The translations under genes and the position numbers were made by a program. Of a DNA stretch of 64,000 nt, positions 1-13,425 are shown piece after piece (the first letter of the stretch is position 1; each line of letters starts with the position of its first letter). Source of the DNA: Gymnorhina tibicen (lineage: Eukaryota; Chordata; Aves; Passeriformes; Artamidae); contig VXAZ01007544.1 of assembly GCA_013399875.1 (NCBI GenBank), forward strand, positions 157,155 through 221,154. Reading direction: 5' to 3'. The notes beneath the pieces are model-generated. The model worked only from the letters and a program-made list of their open reading frames with translations, ran no database searches and was not told the DNA's origin.

Positions 1-1761
1 TCATGCTTTGAAGTGCTAAAGAATTCAGACCAAATCTCAAGCATGAAAGCTTTGTGAGAGGCAAGCTGCAATTTACTAGGCCAGTGGAATGTAACAGATA
101 TATTTTAAAAGAATGTATTTTTTCAAATCTTGGATTTATGACAATAAAAAAATTTTGAAAACAGTAAATGTTTTTGACCTCTGCAATGTTTATGTTTTTG
201 GTTTTACTGTTGTTATCAGTATGCAGTTGCAATCCCTACAACTTGCACTTCTTCTAACCTTCCAGACAGACTATAAATATTTAACAGTTCTTGCAAGTTG
301 ATTTACATAGCACTTACCGGGTAAATAATACCTCACTTTGGAAAAATGTATGCACGTATATAGTGCAGTGTAAATAATTAATCAAATATAATAACAGCAA
401 AATAATAACAAGGAGAAAATACTAGTTTTCAGAAGACATACAGTCATCTTTAGATAGATTTCTTGAAACACTTGTCTTTTGCTTTCTATCATTATTTCTT
501 TCTCTCTTCCTTCCTGTATGCTTCCTCTAATAAATGTGTGATTGTTATCATCATAGCATCAATTTCAATCAGAATTATTTTTTTCTGAAATGTTTTTCAC
601 ACTATAAGTAAAAAGCAGATCCATTCAGAATATTTGCTGATGTTTCATGTGTCAATCTGAATGATTAATTTTTATATGAACTCAGCTCTTGCAATAGGAT
701 CACAGATGGAAGCAACATTTTTCCTTTTTGGAGTGGCACCAAAGTCAGCATAGATCGTTGCCAGTTCATGGATCTCTACAATTTGATCCAGGTTGTGAAG
801 CCACTAGCAAATTCTCCAGAGGAGCAGTCTAGCTCTAAGTCAAGCATAGAAATGCAAAATTAGTTATTTACTTTGCCACACAATATTAACACGTAGACAG
901 ATCTTTGGAAATGTCTGGAGCAGTCCATGCCTCAGGAGATATCACATCCCTCTGTCTCCCACCATAAGCAGCATCATAGGCACATCTGTCTTTGTGCATG
1001 ATGTTTGCAGAGCTCTTGTTTGAAAGTCCAGCAAGTGGTGCTTGAGGTCATTGTCTGAACTGCAGAAGAATTACATACAGTTTGATAGATAAGGGGAACA
1101 TAGGATAGTCATGAAAAGAAAACAACCAGCAGGAAAGGGAGTGTCACTAGAGCTCTGACAGGGCCCAGGCAATGTTCTGTGTAAAATGCCTTTCTAACAA
1201 CCTTCTAAATGAATAGACAAGAGACAACCGTGTCCATCAAAGAAAGGACAGAGTAGCTCTCAAGACAGTAAAAACGGAGTCTGACATAGGCTCAGCCATG
1301 TAGCTAGGTAAGAAAGAACACATTTTAGGGAAGTTATACAACTGCTTCTAGAGAGGAGAACACAGAGGTCTAAGTCAACTTAAATAGGAGTTCAGAACGG
1401 AACTTTCACATAGCTCTGCCAATGTGTGTGACTGTCTCTGTATTTCAGCTTATAGTTTTTATGCTCATTAGTATTATTTTTTAGTTCTTTTCTTTTGCTC
1501 TTAGAAATTCATTTAGTCTCTTTACTATGAAACTTGCTGAAAACTTGGAAGTAAAAAAGTATTTTTAAAATAGGACACTATCCTACCCATCTTGATAGAC
1601 ACTACTAAAGAACTAACAATAAGTTTTCCAAAATAAATTTCCAGGAATATTTAAAGGAACAGATTCCTCCTTTGTCTAGAGAGAACTTACCCTCATCTAA
1701 GTCAAGTTTCACAGACTCCTCTTGAGGAAATGCATCAAATCCTGTGCCATTCTTGGGCAGT
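1..1761. other. AT-rich intergenic or intronic DNA, no gene seen
   Basis: No recognisable coding exon, RNA gene or known repeat family was found. The only open frames are about 60 codons and AT-driven. This is ordinary bird non-coding sequence as far as can be told by eye. Confidence 0.6.
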
Positions 1762-1832
1762 TCATAGGATAGAATCATTGAATATCCTGAGTTGGAAGGG
1801 ACCCATAAGAATCACCAAAGTTCTTCTTCCAC
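1762..1832 (-). repeat. CR1 LINE, 3'-end stub
   Basis: The block reads as the reverse complement of the conserved CR1 3' terminus: a run like ATAGAATCATTGAATATCCT, then GAGTTGGAAGGGACCC, then a decayed form of the segment that follows. Only about 70 bases remain, the usual outcome of severe 5' truncation of CR1 insertions in birds. The element points to the minus strand and carries no coding sequence. Confidence 0.85.
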
Positions 1833-2260
1833 TTCACTGTTTTCTATTTTCATGAAAAAAATAATCTAATCCCCTTCTTTTTAAAATTTTATTTTCTTTC
1901 TTGTACATAACAAAAGCAATTTGAGAAAACACATAAAATTTTCTCTGTGATACTTTCTTTCCCATCTGAGTGCTATGGTACTCCTAATAATGACCAAGTG
2001 AAAGTCAAAACCTCACTGTCACCTCAGTTGCAAGGTGACACCTTCAAGGCAGGACAAATCTATCTGAGATTGAGTCACAACTGCCCTGCTATTTCTGTTC
2101 ATGTCCCTGCAAATTCTTCTGAATAGTGTATCTATTCCTTAAAGGATATCTTCTAACAATTAATGAAAATTTGTGGGTTTTATATTTTAAGAGGAAACAG
2201 TGTTTGAACACTCAAAAGGTACGTGATCTGGATCCACACTTTGCAGTCAGAGCTAAAACT

Positions 2261-2304
2261 CCCCTCCGTTCCTCCCTCCCTCCCTTCCTTGCCTCCTTCC
2301 TTCT
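2261..2304. repeat. Pyrimidine-rich simple repeat
   Basis: An imperfect (CCTT/CCCT)n tract, almost entirely C and T on the plus strand. It is a degenerate microsatellite. Confidence 0.85.
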
Positions 2305-2721
2305 GGAACTGTTATGGCCACAGATGAGCTCTCTACCAGTTTTCTAAAAAAAATTATTCAATAATGGAACATTGTTCTGAATCTGCTATAGACCCACAAA
2401 ATTTCTGGACAGAAAATTTTCTGTGGAGTGGTGTTGGACAATGAATATCTTAGGTACCAGTGCTCTACTAGTAAATTAAATAATAGCAGGTAACGTTCCC
2501 ATGCACTAACATTCAGTCATCCAAACTAGTAAATAGATAGAACAATCATTATTTTGATCCAGGTCAATTAGAAACATCTCAAAAGACCCCTGAGCATGGG
2601 TAAGGATGTAGCATTAGTAAACATATTCCAGAAATACATGGAGCTATTTTCAGGATTTCCTAGGCAGTCCAGAAATCTCTGTATCATATTTTCAAGCCTA
2701 CTTGAAAATATTAAAGGGTTT

Positions 2722-2777
2722 ATTTGTTGGGGTTTGTTTGGTTCGTTTGGTTTGGCTTGGCTTGGTTTGGTTTTTTT
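2722..2777. repeat. (TTTGG)n-like simple repeat
   Basis: Repeated TTTGG, TTGGC and TTTGGTT units ending in a T run. Similar G/T-rich stretches occur at 33468-33500, and a C/A-rich counterpart at 44515-44556. Confidence 0.8.
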
Positions 2778-5700
2778 AAGAAAGGATAATTTGGTGCAAT
2801 AACATGCCTCCTTGAACTATGATATAGGCACAGATTTATAAACTCTATAAATTTCAATCTCATCTTTTTGGCTTCCTGGTCTTGCGTTCTCAAAAAACTC
2901 TAGATACAGCCGTGCCTAAATTGTGTACTTAAAATTTCTCTCCATAACAAGTCTTGCCATTTGCATCTGAACTTACGTGAAAAAGACCACACTCATTATC
3001 TGTAATATCAGCAGACTGGAAGGAGAAAATATGTTTACAGTTAACAATTAAAAGGGAAAGTTTCAAATCTCATTGCATTGTGATGTGTTATGCCAATACC
3101 TGCATTCCACTAGCATGTGTTAAAAGCCAAGACTAAGTTATTTCAGTGTATGTTTAGTGAATCTGAATTTTTCTGCTTAGAAGAAGGAAATCACATGGAT
3201 ACAATCATAATCTGAAGTCAGGCTATTCATATCTGGGTTTGTATCAAAAACCTTTTCCTTATTTTTCATAATATTTTTCACTACATTGTTGCTATATAGA
3301 AGATCTAAACAAACAAAAAGGAAACCAAGCAATAGTTGTAACTATGTACATAGTACTCTAATATGAACAAAGTGATGACAGCTGAAATAATGCTTTCCCA
3401 TGGCTTTGTTTTTCATTTTTAGTAACATGGCACTTGTGCTCTTCATAGAAATATGGCACAGACAGCTATTGTCAGGGGGGCCTCTTTTCCAACCAGTGTT
3501 TTAAAGTGTACATATTAGGGGGTTTTCTGTTTAAATGAAATGTTTTCCCAAACGCTACCTTATATGCTATGCTTTAGTTATGTTTTTGCAAAACATTTAG
3601 TTGTGAGAGAAAGTGAAGCATTCCCATGATGCTAAAATCCTCAGAACAGACACACCATTTAGCCTTTGCAGATCTGGGATTCAAAATGTGCCATACTGAT
3701 ATTTCAGAGATAAATGCTTAAGGACACACTAACTTTGTGGTGTTTTCACACCTACAATGCTCTCACGTGTCAGAGAAGTCTTATCCAATAAGATATACTC
3801 GAGTGTAGCCTAAATTGAGATGTTTGAGCAGTACAAGCTTTATCCCTATGCTTCCTGGGTGAAACCCTAACATTTATGAACTCAGATTTTAATCAAGAAT
3901 TTTGTCCTTGTTTTTGACAGAGTTTGAGCTTGAGTCACCCATTTTTACTCCCTGTGGGGAAAAAAAAAAAAGTGAAATAAAATGTTGATGAGGGAGAGGA
4001 AATTAACTTGCTTAACAAGGCATGAGGTATTCTCTCCCCGCACAAGAGGTTACTGCAGGGTATTGAACTAAGTCTGTGTGGAAGGTTCCAGTGTGGTTTT
4101 GTAAGAACTCCCATAAGGATGGTAATGTAACCCTGCACTGAATCTCACCATGTTTCAGATGAGCTGTGCTGCAGCTCCCAATGGGAAGGACCTCAATTAC
4201 AAGGTCACGCTGCAAAGCTGAGCCACCAAAATGACACCAAACTCCATGGCTCCCTGTCAGTCTTCAGAAATCAGAAAGGAAGCAAATTTGTCTGATGTTC
4301 CAAAGATCATGATCCTGACCAATATCTGAATAAATTTATAACACATATAATGAATACATGAATTTATAACACTGTTTTAATTCAGCTAGTATATTCCAGT
4401 TAAGTACCAGAGCTTTAAAATTTACCATGAGGAGAGCAAAGACAATTCAAGAAAACAGACATATAAATTTAGCCCTGGTAAATAAACAAATTACTGGGCT
4501 TTCAGTTACTAATCAGTTTAACTACACTTCTCTAATTCATTTGGCTGGATCAGCTCTAGGGATTTGCCAAAGACAGAGAGAGGAAAATGTTATTTCACAG
4601 AGTGCCTTGTGATGTACCTAATAAATCCAGTACTGCAGCTTGACTGTTCACTGATGACAACAGGCCATGCTTTCTATGTCATGACCCCTGATGGGCTAAG
4701 GGGCATGACTCTCAAAGGGTTAATCTTTTCCACCTGTTGCTGACCACAGAGCAAGCTCTCCTGGCAGGTCTCCTACCAGGAGAATGTGGCCCCTGACCTT
4801 TGTGGGAGTGAGATGCTGCAGTAAAGACGCTCCCTAACAAGTACTGCAATCTGGCACAGTCACCCCAGCTCTCCAGTGGCTGACTCCAGTGGTAAAACAA
4901 GCTGTGAACCAGCAATTTGTGAAATGAAAGTCAAGGGTAAAGATGGGGTACAACCCCCAAAATATCTCAGTCAGCTCACTGTGAGGGTTACCATGAGCTG
5001 TGTTGCTCATTTGAGATCTTCCTTACAAAAACATGAGAATCAACTCAATCTGAAACAGGAAAAATAATTACTAGAAAAGTCAAGAATGTTGAAATTGAGA
5101 TGGAATTTCAGTCAAAAGCAAGCTCCTGGAAGTCAAAGCTGTTGCTCTTCTGAGTTAGTACAACTGTTCTGATCTATTAGGTGCAAGCACACATAAAAAG
5201 CAAACACATCCATTCTCACAATGTAGCCACTATTCTGAAGATTCAAGGCACATTTATGAAACCTAAATTCTTTTTCTTCCCTTGTGATTAATTTGATATC
5301 TGAATCATACCTACCTGGGAAGGAAGTTCCTCAGACACCATAAATATTTTACTTACAGAGTAACTGATGTAAGAGTATCTCTGACATTTGCTAAGCTTTT
5401 CTGCTCATGCCCTTTGCTGCTTTTCTGCTCAACCACTTTGCCTATTTGAGCTTTTTCTTCCTGTGAAGTTTTTTTCAAGTTTTCTTGTTGACCACAAGAA
5501 AGATCAGCAGAAAAACCTCTGTAGAAGTCCTTTCAGCAAACTGCCTACTGAGAGAAAGGTTGGTCCAGTATTTATAGCATAAACCTTAAGTCTTCCAGGC
5601 ACTGCAGCTTGCAAGTAACCTTGACCAAAACACTCCAACCACAGCCTTAAAAGTACTTTAGTGTTCTAATGCCTCCTCTATGTTGCCATGTTGTAGAAGT

Positions 5701-8700
5701 CTCAGCTCTGAGGCAGGACTATATGTATATGAATTGTGATACTAATTTCAATATAGTTGGGGAGTTAATGGAGATATCCTCTTGAATTAGGAAGCTGTGA
5801 AATGCAAAGGGAAGAGTGTGCAAAATAACCTGTCTGATAAGATACAGGCCACCCTTTCTATGGTGAGAGGGGTCTAACTGTTGGAACTTCACGCATCAAT
5901 TTTCCTTCAAAGGCAGCTTCTTGATTCCAACATGTAGGGAAAAAACGGTAGTATCACAGAAAAGTACATATTCCCAGTAAGCTAGGTCCAAGCTCACAAT
6001 ATTGGAATCAGATTATGCTGCATTAAGAAACACATATTTGAAGATTAATACTCTCTCTACAGATCTTCGAACATTTACTGTAGTAGGGGCCTGAATGTCC
6101 ATCTGCAGGTGAGCCACCATACTGATAAGCCATGTACTGCAACCCAGAAGCACACTTCATTTAGCTCTGCAGCCTAAATGTAGGACACTTCAATTCACTG
6201 AATGTTATAGCTCAGTCTATATTACCTTTCTGACAGATGCAAAAAAGGGGGAGAGAATAATTCCTAACCCACACACTTGCTCATCTGCCCTGTCCTTCCC
6301 TCCCTCACTACTTGTCTATTCGCATAAATGGTTAAGTCCACAAATTGCTTTGGGAAATCCCATCACCAAGGGAACTTAGACAAGAATATGTGGGTACAAG
6401 ACAATGGACCACTGGAGTTTTGCCATTTACTGCCCACCTGCTGCCCTTATGCCATGCTCTGCTTTCTTGCATGTGCAGTATTTCTTCAATTCTGGGAGCT
6501 TGTGCAGGCAGCACAAGTGTCCCCCAGTGGAGTTCTACCTGGGAACATGATGGGAACAAGATCAGGATCAGACATAGAAAAAATATGGGCATTGACATTC
6601 AAGTGAGGAAATTAACTATTCAATTAGTGTATTAACATGACAAATTCCATTTTTCAAAGTATGTTTTACTCATAACAGCATTCTTTGTTTCCTGCTCTTC
6701 ACCCAGGCTTTCAAAGAGAGAATTAGGTTTATTTCCTTTTGTATCTTGTGGGAATTTACTATATGACGCTGATTCAAATTCCAAAACTGACCAATCATAC
6801 AAGTGAACACATTAGGAAAAAAGTTCTTCTTGGAGAATATTCATTACCATTTATTTTAGCAAAGCAAATAACCTCTTATGAAAAATTCACCACACATTCC
6901 TTTAGAAGCCTTCAAATATTTACTCCTGCAGACAGCATTTTCTTTACATCTGTTGAGTGCCTCATAAAACCTGCTCATGTACATATTTCAATAGAAATCA
7001 AGTGACCATGTTTTCCATATGTCTGGTGTTCCAAGAAACAGAGAAAGCTTTATTTCTAGTTAGCTCTGTCAGGTTGGACTTTTCTTCTTTAGGTTGGTGA
7101 TCAATTGTGTCAACGTCTCTGTAAGTAAAGCTGGTGTTAAATAAGAGATTGGTTAGCTATAAATTATCTGGAGCCCTACAGGACTTCCTGAAAGGCACAT
7201 GAAGAAGTAATTGGGCTTCATGTTGTCCTGTGTGACTTCTGGGCATTCATCACTAATGGACCATGCAAGAGGGTTAAGGCTGCGATTTACTGAAACGCAC
7301 TTCAGAATTAACACTGGAGAACTAGAGAGAGGGAAGGGCAGAATAACGTGGAGAGGATTTGTTTCAGTTCTGTTAAAGCCTGATTATTCTGCAGGGTACT
7401 TATTCTACAGAGAAAAGAGCAGAATAGCAAAGTGCACAGGTGGGTAAAAGAAGAAAGTTAGGCTTTTCAATGATAAATGTTGTGGCTTTTGCTATGATGA
7501 CTATAATCTAACCAAAAACATTAAAGTAATGAAGAGACAGAGAAATTTGCTTTCTCTGCAGAGGACAAACTATGACTTACTTACACTTTAAATGTACAAA
7601 CATTTTCAACCCTTGACATTCAGATTTATGTATTTAGTTACGATTGCAAATCGACACCGGAGCTTTCTCACTTGTGTTACAACCATTTTAACAAGAAGCT
7701 AACTGCACTGATGAATCCAGTTACAGAAATACACAAGATAGCACTAATGCATGTTGGGAAGGCAAGTATCAGGTATAGTCATCAGCTCTCATCTAAAAGC
7801 AGTGTAGTCATTTGCCTGCAGCAGCTCCTGGCCTTATTTGTCTTTGAAAATAAACAAAGATATACTGCTTCCACATGTGGGATGTTTCATTGGAGGAGGT
7901 CTTATGACCTATACATCACAATTTGGGAGTTGTCTGTGTGGAGACTTTTCTGATAATCTCTCAACCCATAGTCTATTTTTATCCACCGAAGGCTGCCCAC
8001 AAAGATTTGAACACGATGGTGATTAGATTAATTCTAAAACAAGTTTTTGTGACAGAGTTTAAACCCCACCATAGCATATGGTGACCAAGGATGTCCAGCA
8101 TGCTATACACAGATGTTTCCAGCTCTCGCAAAGAAAGGGCATTTGGTTTATGGAAACAAGGTTTTTCTGCATCATTTGCAAAGTGTAAATTTCAAAAGTG
8201 TCTCTGCAATATAGAAATTCTATGTAGCATTTAAAAAAAGAAGAATGTTTCTATGTCTTTCTTTTCAAAAACTTGTACAATTTTACATTTAAAGGAAAAA
8301 AATAAACTGTTATGCCTTGGGAAAGAAAATATTTATTTCAAAGAATATTTAGAATATTTCTCTGTAGTCAAAACTCTTTCACATATACACACTAAATCCA
8401 TCTGTCCCAGCTCAAGCTTTTAGGAAATGCATGTTAGCCTGGGATTGGGAAATGTGAAATCAGGACACTCGTGATAGCAAATACAAGACATGGATCAATT
8501 GCTAGCTTCACACTCAGGTTTGCAGATAATTAGCAGTTTGGTATGAAATGACAAAACTTCCCTCTGGAGGTTTCTAGATTATACAGATTTACAACATATG
8601 GATTGCTTTTCAGTCCAATGACTCTGAAATGCCCTGTGTGCAGAAAGTATGTCTGCGAGATGAAAAAGCAAAGTGTTAAATAAAAGGATCTTGTTTTCAT

Positions 8701-9792
8701 GTGAAAAGTCTGGTATACAGGCAAATAAGTACTTTTTTTTACTATATACACTTTTCAATTTGCATTATAATATTAAAAAATAACACAAACAACAAAACAA
8801 ACAAAACAAGCATTCTGATAGTTTCCTTCTTGAAAAAATCCCAAACAACTAATTGTAATTGAGGTTAATTTGATCTCATGTCAGCCTTCTTACATATTCT
8901 AATACCACACAATTTGATATATTGAGAATAAACAGAATTTACTGTAAATCTCCTCTGCAATAGTGTATATTTTCTTTTACTAATCTGGTAATAAGACTTT
9001 ATGCAAGATATTTTGTATCTTATTGCTTCTGATAAGAAGCATTTTATTGTTACTGGTATCTTCATCTTTGTAGTATCATTTAGGTAATGTAATGTGAGAT
9101 ATATTAAATTAGGTTATGGGAAAAAAACTAGCTCTGAACTGTGCTGTAATCACAGTGTTCTTGTGACCTTGCTGTTCTGAGGCCAGCCAGAGGTAATTCT
9201 TTTCCTCACCAACTTAGCTCAAAGCCTGCTGATTTTGGGTGTGATGCAGCTTGTGGGCTACTGGGTTTGTCCTCACTTTTCTGCTACCTGCAGCCAACAT
9301 TCAGACAGGGTGACAAGGACACAAGATAAATATTTCATTTTTTTAATCTAGTGTTCTGTCTCTTTGCCTTATAGCACTGGGTGAGAACATCGTGTCAACA
9401 ACTGCTTGTGTTATTTTTCTGGTCTGAACTGTCAGTCAATCTCATAAATCTCAGTCTACCTAGACACTGTCACCTTTTCTTCTCAGTCTCACTGATCTTT
9501 GTCAGCATATTGTGTATTTCTAAGAGATAGACACATCAAAAGCTGACATAAAAGGGAGGCTTCAAAACACCATGAACAATAGAAAACTACAATACATTTT
9601 ACTGTGGAAAATACAATAACAGGGGCTGTGTCCTGTGCCCAGGAGTCTGATGGTACACCTGGGGAAATCTCTTACCTCAAAATCAGAAGTAAACTGGTTG
9701 AGTTTTCCATTGCCTAATATAATGAGTCCCTTGTCTTGATTGATGTCTTAACATCTATTCCAACACTAAGAAATGAAAAAAATGGAGCAAGT

Positions 9793-9835
9793 TTATTAAT
9801 AATTATAAATATTAAATATTAAACATTAAATATTA
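9793..9835. repeat. AT-rich ATTAA-type repeat
   Basis: Tandem-like units of ATTAAAT and ATTAAAC. A very similar short run occurs at 26093-26118. It is most likely low-complexity sequence. Confidence 0.7.
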
Positions 9836-10193
9836 AGACCAAGATGGACACTGATGTAAAATGGACTGGTAGGGCAGGAAGAACTGAGCAACTGGGTAGT
9901 CTCATCCAAGGCACATGATCGGGAGCATGCAAACACTGCACCATGGTACTCATGGAATAAGGCATGTTTTCAATTAAGAAAACCTCATTTTCTGAGCCTT
10001 TTTTGCTCTGATCTTCAGTGTCCAAATAACCAGAGAGATACCTTTCCTTCCTGCAACACTTATCTTCTTGGTGTAACTGATACATCACTGTCTCTGACAG
10101 AATGAAAGATTTATAGAGAACATCCACAAAATATCTGAGGACTTTCTGTCTATGAAAGATGATATCACAGACATCACCAGCTTTAAAGAACAT
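9819..10193 (-). other. Unassigned 124-codon open frame
   Basis: The frame starts with a true ATG at 10191-10193 and ends at a TAA inside the AT-rich repeat at 9793-9835. The predicted protein is mixed in composition, has a hydrophobic C-terminal stretch, and matches no domain I recognise. No splice acceptor, CpG-rich promoter or Kozak context supports it. It is the longest ATG-initiated frame outside the gap. In 64 kb read in six frames, one frame of this length can arise by chance, and I favour chance. Confidence 0.12.
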
Positions 10194-12020
10194 ATAATTT
10201 CTCTCTTCTCTTTAGTTATTCACCTATTTATGCATGCCAACCTATTGAAAATACTACAAATGTAGCCAAGCTGAGAATTGAAATCTGTTGATATTTTTAT
10301 GAGCTAGAAAAAGAAATCCTTCTCATTTGGGCTAAAAGGTAACAAAATAGTATTGGGGTATTGACCTGGCTGTAGAAGAGAAAGCAAATATTGACAATAT
10401 GCTCAGTAACAACAAAATAAGCAAACAAATAACCTCAAGCAAATATAACTCAAAAGCCTTACGAAGTAAGAAATTAATTGGAGGGATTTTGATATATTTA
10501 TGGTAAGAGTATTTCTTTCTAGTAATTCAGAATACTTTTCAGCTACGGAATGACCAACATTGCAAGACCTACATGAAAATAAAGTAACATATAGCTGGGA
10601 TTTTTTGCAACAAAGCTGTAGATAGTTCAAAGAAATGAAGACAGACTTTGTAAATACAATGTACACTTGTGTTTCTTAGGTATGAAATGCCACAGCTACC
10701 TGTGGCAGTTCAAAGCTTTCTGAATTAAAAAAACCAAGTTCTTCTCACTTCTATCAGTTTCTAAGATTACGATAGATTTTACAAGTGTTATCAACTAAAT
10801 CTGATTCCACATTCAGCTATCCAACATTTATTAAAGCTGCAGACTGATCCTATCACCCTTGTTTGGGTGAGTAATCCTGATTCCTCTAAGAACTTCTATT
10901 GATATCTTGTAAATAGGATTTGTAAAATAAACCCCAGGGCTTGGTAAGAATACTGATAATATGGTTGCCTACAAAGGAAGAATTAAAAACATTATCAGCA
11001 GTAGACCTGTGTGTCTTTCCACTTTCCTTGCAATGGGAAATGAAGATGCAAGTATATTCTTTTCTTAAAGGGTTATTTTTGCCTCACAATGTGCAGAACA
11101 TGGGCATTTAGAAACTGCTTGGAACATCAGTGAGAGAGAATAGACAACAGAACCAAACCAGTTCATACAAATATTTCTGTCTAGCATCCACCAAATGTTT
11201 TTCATGACGTCCTACCATGTGCCACCGTACTACAATCCATCTTCACATTACATTCCTAAAGTGGATACAGACCAGGATCTCATCACAGATCAGGGAAGAT
11301 GAAGGCTTAAAGGAGAAGATACCTTTAATAAAATCCATTCTTTAAAGATCTTCCTGATCACAAAATGATCCAATGAAAACAAAAGCAGATTAATGATATT
11401 TGAAATATGACACAAGAATTTTCAAGAATTCTAAATTGGAAAAAAGAAAGAAGCAAATTTTGTTTCTCTATGTAAATTCCATATCTATTAGATACCTAAT
11501 GGCCTAGGTACTTATTACAAACCTATAGATCAGTTTTCAAAAATGTGGAAGACGTAGTCTATTCCAGTTTTAATTCTCTACCATGTGGGACTTAGATATA
11601 AGAGCCTATGCCTTCAAAGCTCTCTATTTGCTATGCATTGGAAACAAAAGGAGTTTAGCATGTCAGTCTTGTTTAAATTTAGAAGTTAAGTATCTCAAAT
11701 CATCCTCCTGAATCCAATTTTCAATCTCTCTGTTCTTTTGTTCCCTGTCAAAAATAAAGCTAATACTGTCCCTATCTTCTATCCACATACAATTCTTCAA
11801 AGGAATTTTTTTTTTTTACATCTCCCCGCTCATCTGGGACATCTAGATATGATCAAAACATTCATAACATGGGGTAAGTTTTTAACAGCTTCCTTATAGC
11901 CCCATAGAATCGTTCTCCTTTTTTTTTTGTAAGCACTCCTTTCAGTGCCAAAATGTATAAAAAGGTAAAAGAGATTAATCAGTTAAGCAAGTTTATGCTA
12001 CTCTGTGGTATAGGGCATTG

Positions 12021-12104
12021 AAAAGGGGAAAGGGAAGGGGAAGGGGATGGGGAAGGGGAAGGGGAAGCAAAGCACAGCAAGCGGAAGGCAAGGCAAGGCA
12101 AGGA
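12021..12104 (+). repeat. G-rich (AAGGGG)n tract with G-quadruplex potential, then (GGCAA)n
   Basis: From 12025 to 12064 there are at least seven runs of three or four G separated by one or two A/T bases (AAGGGG units). This meets the usual four-run G-quadruplex pattern with short loops. At 12086-12104 the tract changes to GGCAA units. The plus strand is purine-only for most of the first part. Confidence 0.85.
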
Positions 12105-12284
12105 ATCCTCAAGCTTATCACCCCTTTTTTAATGTTGATTTTCCATGTAACAGAAGGACAAGGAAAGTAACCACTTTGCATGTATTACCATCTACAAAAT
12201 GCTTTGGAAAAATATTACTGTCATCTGTAAATAAGGTAAATGAGATATATTAGCAGTGTAATTGAGACAAAAGAAGACTGTACA

Positions 12285-12670
12285 ACACTTTTCTAATTAA
12301 CGAAACATGAAACTCCAGAGCATTAGCAGCTGATCCAATTACAAAATATTAGCTGCTCTGGAAGGGACTCATGAACAGCAAGGTCACAGTACAAACTCCT
12401 TGCAGATGTTAGATAAGTTGACACCTGCAAATCATTTGGAAGCAAGTATTTATTTAAATATCTTATTGTGCTACCAGTTTCTCTGTTTTCTTTCGTGCTA
12501 AAGCTTTGCTCCCCTGGGAATCAGAAAGAATTAGAAGAAAGTCAGTGCAACATTTTTTTGGCTATGTACAGCTCTAATTAGCATAATTTTCATTTTATGT
12601 TCTTGTCTCAGCAGGCAGGTCAATAAACAAATCCAAAAATATTAGCAATGGATTTATTCCCCAGTCTGAT
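12285..12670. promoter_or_regulatory. Candidate conserved non-coding element
   Basis: This block has the texture of vertebrate developmental enhancers: several homeodomain-type cores (CTAATTAAC, CCAATTACA, CTCTAATTAG), GATA-like AGATAAG, a T-box-like TGACACCT and an ATTTATTTAAATA run, in balanced non-repetitive sequence. It also contains an interrupted inverted repeat (12314-12362). This rests on motif impression only; conservation cannot be seen from one genome. Confidence 0.25.
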
Positions 12671-13212
12671 TCTTATTTCTTCAGCAAAAGAACTTTCTCT
12701 AGTGTCTCTCACATTTCAATTTTATATTACAGCACAGGGTGTAAAATACTGATAAGCCCTTGAAAAATTCATTATTTGTCTACATTCATGCCAACCTCCT
12801 GTCCATATATTCATCTGCTTGTTGATGTATTTTCAGAACTCCTCAGAGGCAGGAATAGTGAACAGAGGCACAGAGGACAAGGTGTCTTCAGACAAATGGT
12901 GTCACAGGAGTCCTGGACATGTTTCCTGGGTAGGAATTGACACAACAGGGCAATGCTACAAGAAGGATTCCTCTCTGAAGTGTTCATAGCCTGGTCTGGC
13001 ACCACTCTGACATTATTCCTGCAAAAGGTCCTGGATTTCTTGCAGTCACTTCCAGCTCTGTGCTGTGCTTTCTTGTGTGTTGTGGTCATGCCCAAACTCT
13101 GTTTATCTTACTCAGATCTTCTGTTTGGTCATTGATGACAGACTTTGGTACAAAGACTTAAACCTAGTTTTCCCATCTTCTACTGTATTTCTTACTGACA
13201 GAAAGATAAAAT
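12671..13212. other. Non-coding spacer
   Basis: Frames on both strands at 12811-13135 overlap each other and show no recognisable product. No repeat family was identified before the CR1 at 13213. Confidence 0.5.
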
Positions 13213-13425
13213 CAAGTCTGTTCTTCACCCAGAGGGTGGTTGGGCACTGGAACAGGCTCCCCAGGACTGTGGTCACAGCACCGAGCCTGACAGAATTCAA
13301 ACCTGTGTGTGTTCAGGCACATGGTGTGACTCTTGGGGTGTCCTGTGCAGAGCCAGGAGTTGGACTTGACCATCCTGGTGGGTCTCTTCCAACTCAGAAC
13401 ATTCTATGTTTCTGTAACTCTATAT
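13213..13425 (+). repeat. CR1 LINE, 3' end, forward
   Basis: The start reads TTCACCCAGAGGGTGGTTGG, followed by GCACTGGAACAGGCTCCCCA. This is the strongly conserved 3' end of CR1 ORF2 and the start of the 3' UTR. The end carries GGTCTCTTCCAACTCAGAAC, then ATTCTATGTTTCTGTAA, the CR1 terminal motif with its decayed 8-bp-type tail. The frame covering the first part encodes the typical ORF2 C-terminus (RVVGHWNRLPRTVVTAPSL), then loses register. It is a truncated, dead copy of about 210 bp. Confidence 0.95.

Larger units (their letters stand above)
1833..11998. other. Long AT-rich non-coding stretch
   Basis: This 10-kb stretch holds simple repeats (listed separately) and unique AT-rich DNA. The block at about 4640-5010 is somewhat more GC-rich than its surroundings but matches no family I recognise. 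Frames at 6328-6635 are open on both strands at once and look like chance. The longest ATG-started frame in gap-free sequence (9819-10193, minus, 124 codons) is listed separately. No splice-flanked exon, tRNA or recognisable transposon was found. Confidence 0.5.

Noticed and set aside
6328..6635. Three overlapping frames of 88-96 codons on both strands
   Set aside because: Mutually overlapping frames without a recognisable domain or splice context are expected where stops happen to be sparse.
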